Shown here: positions 5,682-6,661 of the stretch, in pieces
Numbering within the stretch: the stretch's first letter is position 1
Layout of the letters: each line of letters opens with the position of its first letter
Origin: Agrobacterium fabrum
Lineage (GTDB): Bacteria; Pseudomonadota; Alphaproteobacteria; Rhizobiales; Rhizobiaceae
Reading direction: 5' to 3'
Length of the DNA: 6,661 nt
NCBI GenBank assembly: GCA_003241215.1
Contig: QFOL01000221.1
Location: 1 to 6,661 of the forward strand
Made by a program: the position numbers and the translations under genes
The notes under the pieces: model-generated
Told to the model about the DNA's origin: nothing
Databases searched by the model: none
The model's input: only the letters and a program-made list of their open reading frames with translations

Positions 5682-5850
5682 TCTTGCCCCACCCGCCTGT
5701 GGATTATTGGGGACAACTGAAGAAGTGATCAGGCTTCGCAGAGCGGACGTCAGCCTGCCATAGAGTGTTGCAACAATATCATTGACTGCCATGCCACAGA
5801 AAGCCAAACCCGAGGTTTAATGACAAAGGCAAAGGGAGATCGCGCAAACC

Positions 5851-6661
5851 ATGAACGACGCTGTGAGAAAGATCACCCCCGCGCAGCCGGCAGAACCGCA
5901 TTACCGCGAAGCGCCGAACAATATCGAGGCCGAACAGGCGCTGCTCGGCGCCATCCTCGTCAATAACGACGCCTATTACCGCGTGTCGGACTTCCTGAAG
6001 CCTGTGCATCTCTACGAACCGCTGCATCGCAAGATCTTCGAAGTGGCGGGCGATATCATCCGCATGGGCAAGACCGCCAATCCGGTGACGATCAAGACCT
6101 TCCTGCCGGCCGACGACAAGATCGGCGATCTGACGGTGGCCCAGTATCTTGCACGCCTGGCGGCCGAAGCCGTATCGATCATCAATGCGGAAGATTACGG
6201 CCGGGCGATCTATGATCTGGCGCTGCGTCGCGCACTGATCCAGATCGGCGAGGATGTCGTCAACATCGCCTATGATGCGCCGCTCGACATGCCGCCGCAG
6301 GCGCAGATCGAAGACACCGAACGCCGCCTGTTCGAACTGGCGGAAACCGGCCGTTACGACGGCGGCTTCCAGTCCTTCAACGATGCCGTGGCGCTGGCGA
6401 TCGACATGGCCGGCGCGGCCTTCGAACGCGACGGCAATCTCTCCGGCATTTCCACCGGCATTCATTCGCTCGACGCCCGCATGGGTGGGTTGCAGCGCTC
6501 CGACCTTATCGTGCTTGCCGGTCGTCCGGGTATGGGCAAGACCTCGCTTGCCACCAACATCGCCTATAATATTGCCGCATCCTATGAGCAGGAAGTGCAG
6601 CCGGACGGTTCGTACAAGGCGAAGAACGGCGGTGTCGTCGGTTTCTACTCGCTCGAAATGT
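5851..6661 (+). CDS. dnaB: Replicative DNA helicase DnaB (3' end cut off by the window)
   Basis: DnaB is the hexameric 5'-3' helicase that unwinds the chromosome ahead of DNA polymerase III. The first 270 codons are present, open to the window edge. Residues 23-37 carry the typical 'NNIEAEQALLGAIL' start of the N-terminal domain, which binds primase and runs to about residue 120. A linker region follows to about 195. The RecA-like ATPase domain then opens with 'ISTGIHSLDARMGGLQRSDL' and the Walker A motif GRPGMGKT at 224-231. About 15 extra residues (around 245-260, EQEVQPDGSYKAKNGG) sit between the Walker A helix and 'VVGFYSLEM' compared with E. coli DnaB. I associate this insertion with alphaproteobacteria. 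Walker B and later motifs lie beyond the window. The ATG at 5851 is supported by AAAGGGAGA about 12 bases upstream, a slightly long spacing. Transcribed divergently from marR. Confidence 0.97.
   Translation, partial: MNDAVRKITPAQPAEPHYREAPNNIEAEQALLGAILVNNDAYYRVSDFLKPVHLYEPLHRKIFEVAGDIIRMGKTANPVTIKTFLPADDKIGDLTVAQYLARLAAEAVSIINAEDYGRAIYDLALRRALIQIGEDVVNIAYDAPLDMPPQAQIEDTERRLFELAETGRYDGGFQSFNDAVALAIDMAGAAFERDGNLSGISTGIHSLDARMGGLQRSDLIVLAGRPGMGKTSLATNIAYNIAASYEQEVQPDGSYKAKNGGVVGFYSLEM

Larger units (their letters stand above)
5541..5850. other. Divergent intergenic region between marR and dnaB
   Basis: This stretch of about 310 bases contains no convincing gene; frames crossing it are continuations of shadows. 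From left to right it holds the marR ribosome binding site, operator palindrome and promoter, then two inverted repeats at 5629-5653 and 5664-5681. A DnaA-box-like TGTGGATTA is at 5698-5706 and a perfect 10-bp palindrome TGTTGCAACA at 5766-5775. AAAGGGAGA, the dnaB ribosome binding site, is near 5831-5839. CTGCCAT recurs at 5629, 5755 and 5786. A clear dnaB promoter was not found; TTGACT at 5783-5788 could be a -35 box but has no good -10 partner. Confidence 0.6.

Noticed and set aside
5254..5763. A 169-residue plus-strand frame over marR and its upstream region
   Set aside because: It is antisense to the marR coding region and then runs through promoter sequence; Ser/Arg-rich with no motif.
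5779..6465. A 228-residue minus-strand frame over the dnaB start
   Set aside because: It is antisense to dnaB, which has an unmistakable N-terminal domain and Walker A motif, and it shows no known motif.

Overview
The window reads as the chromosome of an alphaproteobacterium of the Rhizobium/Agrobacterium group. The evidence is the gene set rpsR - DUF2232 membrane protein - rplI followed closely by dnaB, the near-invariant rhizobial S18 sequence, an L9 with a long acidic tail, GC-rich codon use, and an intergenic palindromic repeat of the kind known from rhizobia (RIME type). This is inference from protein and repeat character; no database was searched.

Layout. Bases 1-238 hold the 3' end of rpsR (plus strand). 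A 187-base gap follows with a terminator-like hairpin and, just after it, a degenerate piece resembling the anticodon arm and T arm of tRNA-Lys(UUU). Next come a polytopic membrane protein of unknown function (DUF2232 family, GTG start, 426-1400) and rplI (1415-1990), 14 bases apart and surely co-transcribed. A strong, probably bidirectional terminator (2014-2045) and a roughly 150-base inverted-repeat element (2072-2221) fill the convergent gap to the next operon.

Bases 2251-5540 are a minus-strand operon: a MarR-type repressor, a 14-TM DHA2-type MFS pump (EmrB-like) overlapping it by 4 bases, and an EmrA/HlyD-type periplasmic adaptor 18 bases further on. Together these encode a repressor-controlled, proton-driven efflux pump that would need an outer-membrane TolC-type channel encoded elsewhere. 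A near-perfect 20-base palindrome just inside the presumed transcription start of the repressor gene is the likely autoregulatory operator.

Bases 5541-5850 are a divergent intergenic region with several inverted repeats, followed by the first 270 codons of the replicative helicase gene dnaB (5851 to the window end, plus strand).

Overall this is mostly a conserved housekeeping region with an efflux operon between rplI and dnaB. I found no convincing undescribed multi-gene system. The observations most worth a second look are the tRNA-Lys-like remnant downstream of rpsR, the MarR operator palindrome, the mosaic palindromic repeat, and the nested alternative stems upstream of dnaB.
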